This document shows positions 25,182-37,506 of a stretch of DNA of 64,000 bases, piece after piece. Made by a program: the position numbers and the translations under genes. How positions within the stretch are numbered: the first letter of the stretch is position 1; each line of letters opens with the position of its first letter. The DNA comes from Cocos nucifera (Eukaryota; Streptophyta; Magnoliopsida; Arecales; Arecaceae). The notes below the pieces were generated by a model that did not search any database, was not told the origin of the DNA, and was given only the letters and a program-made list of their open reading frames with translations. The stretch spans positions 1 to 64,000 of the forward strand of contig QRFJ01002089.1 of assembly GCA_006176705.1 (NCBI GenBank). The letters run 5' to 3'.

Positions 25182-26892
25182 ATCTCCAGGTGTCCGAAGT
25201 CTTGGCAAATTTCTTGACAATACCCTCCTGTATGATCATGCTGTCACTGTGCATCCTGATAGCTTCTTATGCAAACATCGCTTTCTTCAATCCTCTTCAG
25301 CTGTTGTACATCCTTTGAGTCCTTTGAGATGACCACCTCTACCGCTGAAGATCTTGGCTTGCTCTTTGCACCATCTTGAAATTATAGGATCCCTTCTACT
25401 TGGCAGCTGCATCACTTTCTTTTGAACTTTTTTAGAAAATCCACAGTGTTCCTGTACCGACACTTGCTCCATATCCTGACACGATCTCCCTAGAAGTATG
25501 CTTGTCCACCTACATATGCCACTCCACCTAGAACTATGCATCATCGATACTGATGCTAGGATATCAATCCTCCTATATCCCTTCACTCTGAACTCATGTC
25601 ACATCTCCCTCCACCGATGAAGCCACCTCTGTCCGGTGCACCACCGAAATCGAAGTTATCCTGATGCTGCAGAAGCCAACTCTATCACCAAGTCATCCAA
25701 GGCTGACCACTCAATGCTGCACTGTTGAGCCTATCGCTGTACCTCGAACACCATCACTATCCCTTCGAATCCTCTGCACTCCATGGATCCCTTTGAAGTC
25801 ATCTCAGATACCTCTACAATCCACGGGCATCTTCGAAACCTAAGAGCTCATCCAACTTTTCTGAATTCAGCGATTGAATTCTAAAAAATTACATCATAGT
25901 ACTTCTCCTCTTCTACCCCTGCACCAATCATCGCTTCAATTACGTCTAGAGGAATTGCAACTCAAATCCTATCCTAGGCTCAGACCAACCTATCTCATCC
26001 TAAGGCTCTTGAGACTCCCTAACTCTTGAGACTCCCTAACTCTCCCTAAGACCTGCTTTCAATCTTTCTGAGATGCCTTCTGACACTCTCTACTGAGATA
26101 CCTCCCTCGACTGCTACACCATTGAGCCTCTCTTAGTCCCATGCCTCTAGGAAAGTACTACTGCAGCACTCCAATGCTTCTTGCCTCGTCTTGACACTGC
26201 CTCCTTATAGGTATCTAGATCTTCTCTTACTGTATATAACTCATCCTCCATCTAAATCATGACTCTCTTTGGTGCTCCTGTAGAAGAAATCTGATCCATT
26301 GCCCAGCCTTAACTTGCTGGACCTCCATGGATCATCCATCTCCATCATCCCCAAGGCTCCATAAATTCATGCACTGGTCGAACCATTGAATACATCCCCG
26401 ACTACTTTTCTGCCTTTTTGCAATCGAAGGATGTATAGCTGCTTCTTCAGCCTTTCTTCGATTATTATTCCTTAGGATATCTCTCTTCATCCATTAAACA
26501 GCTCCACACTGCCCATCTATCTAGAAAATTCTGATGCTTTCTGCTGAGATATCTTCCTCGACTGCTACACCATCGAGCCTCTCTCAATCCTGTATCTCTA
26601 GAAAAGTGCTACTGCAACACTCCAGTGCTCCCTACCTTATCTATGGTCATACATCTTGGTCTTTCCATCAAAACTGACCAATAAATCATGCACCCAAATC
26701 TTCCATCCTGAGAAAAATCCTTTTTGTTAATTCTCTTAGCCTCCACCTTCAACTTATTGCTCTTGATTGGCCAAACCACAGCAATAATAAAGATAAATCT
26801 AAGACATATCGTGGAATACTTGTGCAGATTTTTTATTTTATCTTGTATGACTTCTTCTTTTCTTTCATGCACCATCAGACTCTGATACTAAT
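25182..26892 (-). mobile_element. Internal region of the non-autonomous element, without coding capacity
   Basis: 1.7 kb with only short frames (minus strand 25287-25586 and 26609-26875), none with retroelement motifs. A segment of about 95 bp occurs twice, at about 26093-26190 and 26537-26635, around the tract cctcgactgctacacca. No gag, protease or RT motif is seen on either strand. Confidence 0.6.
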
Positions 26893-27910
26893 TATTGGAA
26901 TAATCGATACTGCTCTGATACTAATTATTGTGATCCATGGTTAAAAATATTAGTGCATCATCCTAGCATCACCTAGCTCTGGTACCATGTTGTAAAAATC
27001 CTTAATCTTTAACGTGAACCTGAAGAGATCTTTGACGTTCTCTAAGACAGCATACCATAGATCCACCATCTAGATCTATGCTAGGGCACCTTCCTTCTAG
27101 GGCTTGAGGGAGGCGCCGCCTCTCTCTTGAGCTTCTTCAAGAACCTTAGGGTGGCAACACTAGAGAGAAGAGAAAATAAAGATTGAGAAAGAAAAGATCT
27201 GTATTTACTGCACCAATGAAAATCCTAATACAACCTATATATTTATACATAGCCATTAGATCAGACCAAAAAAACTCTCCTGGCTAATCTAATACATAAA
27301 AGCACTCATCGAGTCCATGTACACCTATGTCTCCCATGCTCTCATCTTCTAGATTTAAATCCAACCCATACATGAGTTTGCCCTTTTAAAAGCTCTCAAA
27401 TCAAGCCTTAAGATCTTTAGGATAAGTTTCTATCCTAGCTCCAAATAGATCCTCCACGTAACTCTATCCATACATTGAACTGGCTTAGTCTCAGTACTAA
27501 GTCGACTAACCTAAGACTGGGTCGGCTCAATTTCAGACTGAGCTGATCTAGTCGCATGCTATGCTTGCAGTTTCGAAAGTACACCTCTTTGTTTGGCCTG
27601 TCTACTAAGACTCAACCAATCTAGTTTCAGATTGAACTGGCTAACCTACAAAAAAGCTTCTTCTCTATAGTCTTTATTTCTCAACTTTGGTTTCTTGCTC
27701 CACCTTATATTTTAGATCTTCAAAGCACCAATCAAGCCCCTCAAGATCCTTAATACTTGGATCTCAAGACCGTGGAGGGTTAAACACTACTTCCATCCTA
27801 GGACAACTCCTATCCTAGCCCAAGAACCACATCTATCCTAGTCTCTCAGAGCCAACACACTGACTCCTCCCATGGCATCCCAAGGCATGAAAGTACCACC
27901 AATCCTCATA
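26893..27910 (-). repeat. 5' LTR of the non-autonomous element (right copy)
   Basis: 1018 bp, direct repeat of 24159-25181. Its left edge adjoins the primer-site-like sequence; its right edge adjoins GAGAT, the target duplication, after which the coiled-coil exon of the antisense ORF resumes. Confidence 0.85.
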
Positions 27911-28207
27911 GAGATTCAGATCAGGAAAGCTTTTCTTCAGCTTTTCTTTAAAGTTCTTAGCCCCCTGCAGATACGAAATTGAGCCAAACCCCATCTTGAT
28001 ATCTCAAAATTTGGTCGAGGAGTAGAAAGCTTCAATTGCAGCAACCTTCACAGCCTCCAACCGTTCCTTACTAGCATTCTTCTCTACCAGCACCTGAGCC
28101 TTAGCCTCTGCCCAAGCTTTGGATAGCTCAGACTCTAGTCGCTTCATCTCCTCTTTCAATAATCTAATTTTGTCCTTGGCTTTTAATTTAGATAATTGGG
28201 CATCATC

Positions 28208-30595
28208 TATTAGATGTGTGCCCTAGAAGTCAGATTGGCTAATACTTTACTTTCTAGGGATACTTTTATAATTTTGACTAAAATTAATAAAAAAGTTATT
28301 TTTCTATCACATTGTTTATTTAAAGTGTCTATGATATATCTTTTTGAGATAACGGGCTTGATAACGTATATTTTCAAGAGTTAAAAATTTAAGGTATGTT
28401 TTATCATAATTAAGTCATAAACTACTCTCGATCGTAGGATCATCATGAGGATGGTGATCGATCCAGAAGATCAGTGTACGATAGCTTTATTAGAATAGAT
28501 GAGTCTTAAGTCTATGGTATGAAGACACCAAAATGAGAGTATAGATATTCATTGAGAATGAGGGCACTAAGCGTGACCACCTTGAGAAGTCATAAGAGAG
28601 TCTATCTTCTCATCGATGACTAGCTCGATACTATAATTATGTATCTGATTTTTTAATCTGAGGTGCATCGGCATTTACCTTGTGTGTGTTATAGTTTGAC
28701 TACACCATAACTCAGTCTCCTAATCATTCAAAATCTTGAGATGTATGTTGGCTATAGCATGTTCATTGTAGGAATTGGATCGCACCAATAAGGGATCTAT
28801 CAACCTCGAGAGAGAAGTAGTCCTATGATAATCATAAGATCGAGTCTTTAAGCCTATGACCATGGTAGTATGAATTAATAGAAAGAAATTTCTATTTGAG
28901 TTTCACATCAGACTTGAATTGAATGATTTATTCATATGATGGATATTAGGTCTGACGAGTTTATCTTGATCTTGATTCTGTCGGGCCTCATGATAGAAGA
29001 ATCCAATCACACAGGTAGCTACATCGAGAGGTTCATATTCGATTCTGATAGACTGCCACCATATACTGTTAGGTGTTACTAGTAGATTTTGGGATTAATT
29101 ATAATTATCTTGATGATCGATGATTCTAATTGGATAAATCAAAAAAAATTTGATTCATCAAAAGATATTTTGATGATGTCGATGATTGAGATCACAACAT
29201 ATCTCATTACCATACAGAACTAAATCTAACTAGATCACACAAATAAGGATTTGGATCTGGATGTCATCAATTGAATTAATCTAGTTCGATTAATTTAGAT
29301 TAGATCCAATTAGATTTAAGAAAATCATGCTAGCACACGATTGAGCCTGATTTTCTCATTCTATCCTCTTTTCAGTTCATCTCGATTAAGTCAAATTGGA
29401 TTTGACTCACTCAGATACTCTATCTAAATTTATTCTGATCTGATTGGAGCTTGTCCTGATCAAATTAGTGCTTGTCTTGGTTTGATCAGGGCTTATCCTA
29501 AAGAGTTTAGGGCTTATCTTAAAATCCAAGCAAGGGCGTCAAGACAAGGGGTCTTTGACCCATTCTTTGTAGGAAAGAAAGGAATATGGGCATGCACTCC
29601 CTAGAGACTCTTTAGGGGCGCACACCCCCTTGGGATTTGCATGAAGAATGGGGGCATGCACAAGTGGTCTTTGATCCATTCTTTGTAGGAAAGAAAGGAA
29701 GATGGGCGTGCACTCCATGAAGGCTCTTTAGGGGCACGTGCCCCCTTGGGATTTGCATGAAGAATGAGGGTGCATGCCCCCATATAGCATGCGCCCCTTG
29801 TGGATAAGGTTTAGAGTTTGATTTGAATCAAACTCTAGGGAAAGATGAGTCTTGCGCCACCCTATCTCTATCCTCTTATCTCCATGCCTATTTTCCATTT
29901 GTTTTGTGTGACAAAATGAAGGAAAAATCAGGTGTAGGCAAGGAAGGCTGATGGGAGTCCTTCTGCTTTAAGCAAACTAGTTACTTAAAGCACTAGGACT
30001 CTAAGGTAGCAATTAAGTCTATGAATAAGGCCCTGTGCCAAGTATATGTGTATTGCAATTCATCTACGGTGAAGCCCTGCCTCTCCCTCCATCTCCCACA
30101 CCCTCTTTTTGATCTTCTTCCTCTTCTCCATGCCTAAGGTGTTAGGCAAAATTAGAGATCAAAAGTTGAGTCCTTGATCCTACAAAGGCTGCGCAACAAG
30201 ATCCCAATTAAGAGATAAATGTGCTGCCTTGAAGATCATGTTCAAAGGCTCTACAGATCAATTCCAAATCTAATCTTTTGAGATCTGATCTAGAAGGAGA
30301 GAACATCCAAATCTGACCTGAGTGGACTTTAGTAAAGATCGGGCACATGCATGGCTAGCATCAGATTCTCCAGGTGCTATCAGATCATTAGCAAGATAAA
30401 TGGTTTACCCAAACAAGGTAACATTAGATGTTATAATATTTATTTTAATTTTATTTTTCATAGTTAGATCATTCCAATCAGATATGAGAACTCTCAGATC
30501 TGATCAAATCTAGAAAAAAAAATTAAAATTTTATCTTAGATCTGATCAGATCAGATCAGATCGATTCTGCAATAGAAAAACTAGATTTTTCTTCA
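28208..30595 (+). repeat. Solo Copia LTR in the antisense ORF
   Basis: 2388 bp from tattagatgtgtgccctag (a decayed TGTTAG.. family head) to ..TTTTTCTTCA. Both flanks are TCATC (28203-28207 and 30596-30600), an exact target duplication. The coiled-coil exon is continuous once it is removed. It belongs to the same broad family as the LTR at 43012 but is clearly diverged, and it carries a 116-bp tandem duplication at 29551-29782. Confidence 0.92.
29551..29782 (+). repeat. 116-bp tandem duplication inside the solo LTR
   Basis: Two adjacent copies begin at 29551 and 29667 with gtctttgaYccattctttg and share gggatttgcatgaagaatg near their ends. They differ at scattered bases. The other LTRs in the window do not show this duplication. 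Confidence 0.85.
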
Positions 30596-32101
30596 TCATC
30601 CATCCTATGAGTGCCCTGAGTAGCCTTTTTCTCAGCAGCTTTTGATATTTGCTGAGCTTTCCTTATTGTTTTGGCAAAATGGTCCACATGATGGACAAGC
30701 TAAAGAAGATAGAGAAGAATAAATGCAAAATAGATCAAAATAAGATGAGGAATGTCGGCAGATCTTTACTTACCTAAAGAAGAGAGTCGTATGAGTCCTA
30801 GATCCAAAATGCACATCCTGCCTCCTCAAGGTCCATAACATCGGCCGACAGAATGATCAACTTGAGTAAAGATTGGGCAACCCGATAATTGCCGATCTCC
30901 TTTCTTTTATCCTCAATGTCTGAGGAAACTTCCATTGAAGAGGCCTCCATGGGTACATCGGGCGAACGATTTGACATATGAATTGAAATTTTAGGAGTGC
31001 CCAAGCTCCTTCTTGATGAGGAAGCAGAAGGTCAGGGAGCAGAATTCCCTAGCATGATAGATCGTAGTGGCACCGCTACTTTCGCCAGCACCGAAGTTTC
31101 TTTCCTCGGGATATCATTTAGACTTTTGGAACGTCCAACAGAAGGTTGGGCTAGAATGGCCTCCGATTGGCCACGTTTGGGAGTGGGGGCTGCACTAACC
31201 TTTCTCTTTTTGGTAGCCCTATGAAGAGCTTCAAGATCGACTAGATTCATTGCTTCATTAGAAATAAGGTCAGATAAGAAGAAAGAAGAGGTGAGCTATG
31301 AAAGATCTGAGCTTTACTTACTTGTGGGGTTGATCAAACTCAAACCAACCTTTAATAAATTCTCCATGGTAAGGAGCTTGGATAATGGAGTAAAATCGAA
31401 GATCTGAGCTACAATCTTCTCCTCAGCATCTGACAATGTGAGAGTCCTAACTACCAACCTATGAGGCCGACCCCATGACATACTAAAGTCATAGGATTGC
31501 TTGGCCGAAATAAAAAAGAAATGTGCTATCGAATTATCCATCAAGAAAGGAGCGCCTTGGAAAAGATGGCATTCCTTCCAAGGAGAGGCATACTACCATC
31601 CAACCTCTGTAGAATGCTCCTTCAAGATGAAGCAAGCTTGGAAGAGACGGGAGGTCGGCTTAATCTCAAGGAGAAGGCAATGAGTGAAGAACGATAAGAT
31701 TTGTCACCAAGAGTTTGGCACTATGCTATAAAAACTGATCCTATACAAGTTTTAAATTCAATGACCAAGAAGTGAAATGGCAATCTAAGACTGGCCTTCA
31801 AAGACTCCTCATAAAGACCGACTTGATCTTGATGGAAAAGAGCTATCCACTCCCCAGGGTTGGCAACCTCCAGCCTAAAGTTGGCTGGAATTTGATATTT
31901 AAGCCTAATAAAATCTAAGTCCTTGGAGGTGAGGATGGAATTCACCCTAAACAGACCATAGTCAAGGATTTCCTATTCCTTGAATCTTCTTAAAGAACTA
32001 GCTACTTCAGACTCATGGTTTGCATCTCCTAAGCAGTCACCCATACTCTAAGTGGACGAGGATGAACTCGACCCACTCATCATAGATGATGAAAAACTAA
32101 C

Positions 32102-32431
32102 CTATGAAAGTGTTGCAGTCGAGCAAGAAAGGGACAAGGATGGGGTCAATGAAAGGTCGGCTTCAACCGACCAACTTTCTCATAGGCACAAAGTGGTGGA
32201 GTTCTTTCTTTAGCAGTAGCAATAGTAAAAATTCAAAATTACAGCGGCCCATATTTATAGAAGATATGGATGGCTCTGATCTATTGTCGATTTGTTAATC
32301 ATTTTTGATCTTTGATAAGTAGTAGCTGCTGATTGGTTCGGATGAATGATCGTGGATTAGATCGATGGATGGTCAAATTCAAAAACTGATGGTCTTCTAT
32401 AAGTCATTCAAGCTGCTGACTTTCGACATAT
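32102..32431. other. TAT element DNA between antisense ORF and inserted element
   Basis: About 330 bp upstream of the antisense ORF start; it could hold its promoter. A sequence attcaaaattacagcggcccatatttatagaag (near 32231-32265) includes, on the minus strand, a TATAAATA-like box about 170 bases before the ORF start. No coding sequence of its own is supported. Confidence 0.45.
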
Positions 32432-34023
32432 TGTCACGAGGTGCATGTTTTCTTACCCAAACACCCGTGCGATGCCTCGATATTCCACACACCAAGGCCA
32501 GCCCTCTTGAGTCTTTTTCTCGGACAAACCAATAAGTATGCAGCAGTCTAGCTACATAAGCTAAGCATACACCTCTGTGCCTCTACCTAGCAACTCTATT
32601 GCACTGAACATATGTGATACCCTCAAGTACCTGCAAGCAACCTAACCCCTTGAGTCAACCACAATACTTATACACACCTCCGTACCAGAATATAGACTCT
32701 TCCCAAGAGTGCTTTGTAGCTCAGCATCTTTTGTGCCAATATTAGTCTTTGCTCCTCAAGCCAAGTACTGCTCACCCAAGATGTCTTTATCCTAGCACAC
32801 TTTCATGCCATGAAAAACCACTGTGCCATTAATCTATAACCCACTAAGTTGTCTTTCAGTACAACATAGACCAAATCCACACAGCATGATCATGCAATGC
32901 CACTACAATGCATGAGGCTTAGGCAATCCATCTCTAGTGCCATCCAGCTAAACTTGCCAAGCTAACATGCCCTGCAACTCTTCAAAGCTATAGTTGACCG
33001 TGCACATTCGAGCCCTCTCAGATTTTTTTTATCCAAGTTCCTCCAAAAGATCCTATGCTACAATCCCGATCTTGCATCTTCGATATGTCTTTTCATCTAT
33101 GGCCATATCGTACGATAATATTCTCGATCTGCTCGCACATCACTGCGCACTACCACAATCCTGAAAGTTCATGACCATACCGCCCAACACCTTCTATCCA
33201 CGGTCTGCTCGTACCTAGTGCATTGCCATGATACTGGCATCCAAGTCTATCCATCAAATAAATAGATTTGACCGACAATCCTTGCATCAAGCTACCCTCT
33301 TCTTGGCATGATCCTCTTGAATATCTTTGATCCTTGATCTAGCTCCAAGGCACATAACCGACTGATATTCCATAAGCCACACTTGCACTCCACAACTGAC
33401 TGATTTTTGTAGATCCCTGCAACACATTTCTCCCATGATGCTCATGAGACTTGCCTATTTGGATAGGCCACACTCTTGTCCAACTGATTCTCTATCATCT
33501 CTTCGCTTTACCATAGAGATCAAGAATGTATAGAGTAGCCCAAATTATTTTTCGAGGATAAGATCTCTCAAAAATTTCTATCTTGCACAATGTGGCCAGC
33601 TCATTCGACTAACATTGTCCCGAATGCCTCCACTCAAGACTATTTGGACATGGTGCCACCATTGCCCTGCGATCATGCCACAACGGGCCCATCTCCTATA
33701 GGTCATGGGGGAGTCAGGAATGCAACCAAAGCTCCACGCCCCTCCTCAAATCAAGAGAAATCCTTGAGTAACCATAAGTATCTTGATGGTCCACTGCCAT
33801 GTCTATCATGCATCCCGATTCTCTGGATATCATGCTATGGCTTTGTCGCATCTTGGCTAACCATTTCACCTCTCAATACCCCAATAAGGCATCCACCTAA
33901 TCTCCAAAGTATCGAGCGGCATTGCATTTTCATGACAATCCAGCGAAGCTAAAATCCTTCACAGCACCGTGCCACACCCATGCCGACACCTCCTGCGATA
34001 AGCCTACGGACAAGCACATGATA
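32432..34023 (-). repeat. 3' LTR of the second non-autonomous element (left copy)
   Basis: 1592 bp, collinear with 35804-37403 over its whole length, with many single-base differences. Open frames inside (for example 33590-33952) have an aligned but frame-broken counterpart in the other LTR and no motif, so they are not genes. Confidence 0.85.
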
Positions 34024-35803
34024 ATTCTCTTTCACTCAAGTTGTTGATGCCCTCGTCAACATCTAAACCACTTCCTGACCATTGGTCACCACAACCAAGC
34101 TTCCACTGCATCCACTGCAACCACAGTTCCTCAAGTCAGAGCCCCATGGTCTTGATGTCCTCGATCCTTTCCCCACCACTGAGAATCCATCATCCACACT
34201 ACATTGACTCTTTCGTAGAACCCAACTACTTTCAATCTTGACATCAGCTTCTACCTATGGGCATCTGACCTTCCAACTGCATGACACTTCTCAAACCCAT
34301 CTAAGGCTTGACTCCCAATTACCATCTAAGAGTGGCCACTGCACTTCTAAGCACTGTGATCCTCTGACCATCAACTTTCACTAAACTTTGTGCCACTTCT
34401 CTGACTCTTCCAAGGCTTTACCCTTGATTCTCCAATCTGAGAGCGGCCACTTCTTCCACCAAAGTATGATCCACTTGCCAGCAATAGCAAATGGCTCTCC
34501 TTGGATTAGCTCCAAGGCTTAACTCCTGTCCATCTGGATCTTGAAGCGGCCCTCCACATGAGTCCCTTTTGGCAACTCACCTCCAAACACCTGGCCTTGC
34601 TTTATACCCACCTTGCAGCCTTGTGGGACTTCCATCTTTCTCTCCAGCACCATGCCTTTAGACCCTACCACATCACACCAATTCTGAGTATTAACAAGTC
34701 GCCTCCATAACTCTACGTCATTCCATACCAATGCAGATCATAGATGCTACCAAACGAGATCCTGATATCTGATCAAAATCACTTTCTATCTTGCTCGAGT
34801 ACCTCAACATAACAGTCTTCACTCCAAGCTCCACCAATCAACCTCTGTAGAATCATTTGCTCATGCAATTTTCTATAATCCTCAACCTGTTCTGACTGGA
34901 GTCTGTAGTACTAACACAAAGCTACCCCACTGGCCTGCCTCACTCATGTGACTCCAGTACCTCGATATCCTCTTGCATCAGACATTTGAGCCTTATAGTG
35001 CCTCATAGCATGACCGATCCAATTTATCTCATAGTCATTCTGGCCAACACTGAACAACCCTCGTGCTTCATCTTTTGCAACCTAACGTCGCATGCCAATG
35101 AATGAGTAAGCACTCTCAGTCAAATATCTGCATCTAGTACCTCGACTTTTCAATGCCTTCATCCTGAGGGCAATTCCATTAAGTTTGATTATTTTATTTC
35201 TTGCCATTCAAATGCTTCAGCTCCATAATCACTCATACAAGAGATGGCTCTTTCCAATATTTTCCACATCTTTATGTACTTAAGTCCCTCGACTCTCCAA
35301 GTTTTCAACTCAGCCTGCACTTTGAAATTTGGATGCTACATCTTTATTGCACTATAGACATACCCTCATGCCTCAGTCTATTTACCCAGCTTTACTTTTT
35401 TGGAGATTCTAGTCCCTCGAGATACTTTGCCTTGCAACTTTGCACACAGATCACGTGCCTCAGCATTCATGAGTACTCTTCATCCTAAATTTCTTTCTTT
35501 AGCTACAAACTAGTAAACCTTCACATCAATAGTATCTCATCCACTTGTGCAGTTAACAAGCAACCTTAGTCATTCAACACTGAGCACCTTGTCCTACAAC
35601 ATTCTCCCCTACTCTGAGTCATTGATACTCACAATAGACTTAGACATCCAAACTAGACTTCAATATCTCTAGGTCACTTCACTGCTTTAGAAACCCTCGT
35701 ATCTATAGCCAAATGCATATAATCTGATACCACATGTATCAGAAGCCAACAACAGACATAACATCGACCATCAACTTAGCCAACCTTTGGCTCTGATGCC
35801 AAC
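34024..35803 (-). mobile_element. Internal region of the second non-autonomous element
   Basis: 1.78 kb, rich in C and T on the plus strand. The frames present are short and lack motifs on both strands. This size and the lack of coding capacity fit a LARD- or TRIM-like non-autonomous element. Confidence 0.6.
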
Positions 35804-37403
35804 TATCATAGGGTGAGTATTTTCTTATCTAAACACTCATGCGGTGTCCTGGTATTCCATACACTAAGGTCAGCCCTCTTGAGTCTTTTTCTTAGACATA
35901 CCAATAAATACGCAGCAGTCCAACCATATAAGCCAAGCATACATCTCTATGCTTCTATCTAGCAACTTTGTTGCACTGAACATATATGACATCCTCAAGT
36001 GTCTGCAAGCAATCCGACTCCTCGAGTTGACCATAATACTCATATGCACCTTCATGCTAGAATATACTCTTTTCAATAGTGCTCCGTAGTTGAGCACCTC
36101 TATGCCAACATTAGGCTTTGCCCCTCAAGTCAAGTACTGCTCATCCAAGAAGTCTCTATCCTCAGCGTACTTTCATGCCATGATAAACCACTATGCCACT
36201 AATCTACAATCCACCAAGTTGCCTTTTAGTACAATACAAACCAAATTTCCATAGCACAACCATGCAATGCCACTACCATGAATGAAGCTTAGGCAATCCA
36301 TCTTTAGTACCGCCTAACTAAACTTGCCAAGTTAACATGCTCTGCAGCTCTTCGAAGCTATAGCCGACCGTGCATATTTGAGTCCTCTCAAATTTCCTTA
36401 TCCAAGTTCCCCCAAAAGCTCCTATGCTATAATCTCGGTCTTGCATCCTTGATATGACTTTACAACTATGGCCATACCATACGATAATCTTCTCGGCCTA
36501 CTCGTACATCATTGTGCACTACCATGATCCCGAAGGTTTATGACCATACTGCCCAACACCTTCTATCCACGGCCTGCTCACACCTGATGTCCTACCATAA
36601 TACTGGCATTCAAGTTTGACCATCAAGTAAATAGATCTGACCGGCAATCCTTGCATCAAGTTGCCCTCTCCTCGACATGACCCTCTTGGCCATTATTGAT
36701 CCTTGGTCCAGCTCTAAGGTACATAATCGATCGATTTTCATAAGCCATACTTGCACTCTACAACCAACCAATTTTCATAGATCCTCATAAGACATCTCTC
36801 CCACGATGCTCACGAGACTTGCCTATTTGGGTAGGCCACACTCTTGTCCAACTGATCATTTATCGCCTCTTCGCTCCACCACAAAAATTAAGAACGTATA
36901 GAGTAGCCCGAACAATTTCTCGAGAATAAAAGCTTTCAAAAATCTTCATCCCGCACAATGTAGCCAACTCGTCTAACCAGCATTGCCCTGAATACCTCCA
37001 CTTGAGACCATTTGGGCGTGGCACTACCATTGCCCCGCAATCGTGCCACGATGGACCCATCTCCTACAAGCCATGGGGGAGTAGGGAATGCGATCAAAGC
37101 TCCACGCCCCTTCTTAAACCAAGAGGAATCCTCAAGTAACTATAAGTATCCTGGCGGTCCACCACCATGCCAATATCACGCATTCCGAGCCTTTGGTATC
37201 ATGCCACGGTTATACCGCACCTTGGCTAACCATTACACCTCTCAATACCCTGACAAGGCATCCGCCTAATTTTCATCCCGAATTTCAAAGTATCAAGCGA
37301 CATTGCATTTTTATGCTAACCCAGTGAAGCCAAAATTCTTCACAGGACCGTCTCACGCCATGCCGACACCCCCTGCAAAAACCCTGCGGACAAGTTCGTG
37401 ACA
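35804..37403 (-). repeat. 5' LTR of the second non-autonomous element (right copy)
   Basis: 1600 bp direct repeat of 32432-34023, next to the primer-binding site at 35789-35801. Right end ..TTCGTGACA, followed by ACATG. Confidence 0.85.
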
Positions 37404-37490
37404 ACATGGCGGTAAAATTCTGACTTATAAAGAGCAGCCTTAGCCCCTAAATAAATACTTCTTTCGGTCGATCAATAATAGCTCGGCCTA

Positions 37491-37506
37491 GAAAGTGGGG
37501 GGCATC
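37491..37506 (+). promoter_or_regulatory. Polypurine tract of the TAT Gypsy element
   Basis: gaaagtggggggcatc lies directly before the 3' LTR. It is the expected plus-strand primer site and confirms the plus orientation of the element. Confidence 0.8.

Larger units (their letters stand above)
24159..27910 (-). mobile_element. Complete non-autonomous LTR element inserted in the antisense ORF
   Basis: Two direct repeats, 24159-25181 (1023 bp) and 26893-27910 (1018 bp), flank 1711 bp of internal DNA. On the minus strand LTRs read TGTAAGGATTG.. to ..TTCCAACA. A primer-site-like TTAGTATCAGAGTC lies just left of the right LTR (26877-26890), so the right LTR is the 5' one. Flanks GAGAA and GAGAT (24154-24158, 27911-27915) are a target duplication with one change. 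The internal region has no recognisable gag or pol, so the element must have depended on enzymes from others. Confidence 0.85.
23963..32083 (-). pseudogene. Antisense ORF of the TAT element, spliced, with PF04195-like start (interrupted)
   Basis: On the minus strand a gene-like unit runs from an ATG near 32083 (MMSGSSSSS..) to a stop at 23963. Exon 1 contains DLDFIRLKYQIPANFRLEV and SLKASLRLPFHFLVIEF, resembling the 'putative gypsy type transposon' domain (PF04195) annotated on many plant proteins. Exon 2 is basic and Ser/Pro rich. Exon 3 encodes a coiled coil (LKEEMKRLESELSKAWAEAKAQ, near 28110-28175) and an acidic C-terminus ending SKSQAPRGA. Candidate introns are 31321-31253 (69 nt) and 30773-30700 (74 nt), both with GTAAGTAAAG donors and AG acceptors. 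Insertions at 28208-30595 and 24159-27910 split exon 3, and stops or frameshifts break exons 1 and 2. The function of this ORF class is unknown. Confidence 0.7.
32432..37403 (-). mobile_element. Second complete non-autonomous LTR element (1.6-kb LTRs)
   Basis: Direct repeats 32432-34023 (1592 bp) and 35804-37403 (1600 bp) flank 1780 bp of internal DNA. On the minus strand the LTRs start TGTCACGAACTTGTCCGC and end with a TGACA-like tail, and TGGCATCAGAGCC (35789-35801) is a primer site for initiator Met tRNA type priming next to the right LTR. Hence the right LTR is the 5' one. A purine tract (gagtgaaagagaat, minus strand) adjoins the left LTR. Flanks acata(t) and acatg are a nearly matching target duplication. 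No gag or pol is recognisable. Confidence 0.85.

Noticed and set aside
33590..33952. 120-codon frame as a gene
   Set aside because: It lies inside an LTR, its counterpart in the other LTR (from about 36955) is broken, and it has no motif.
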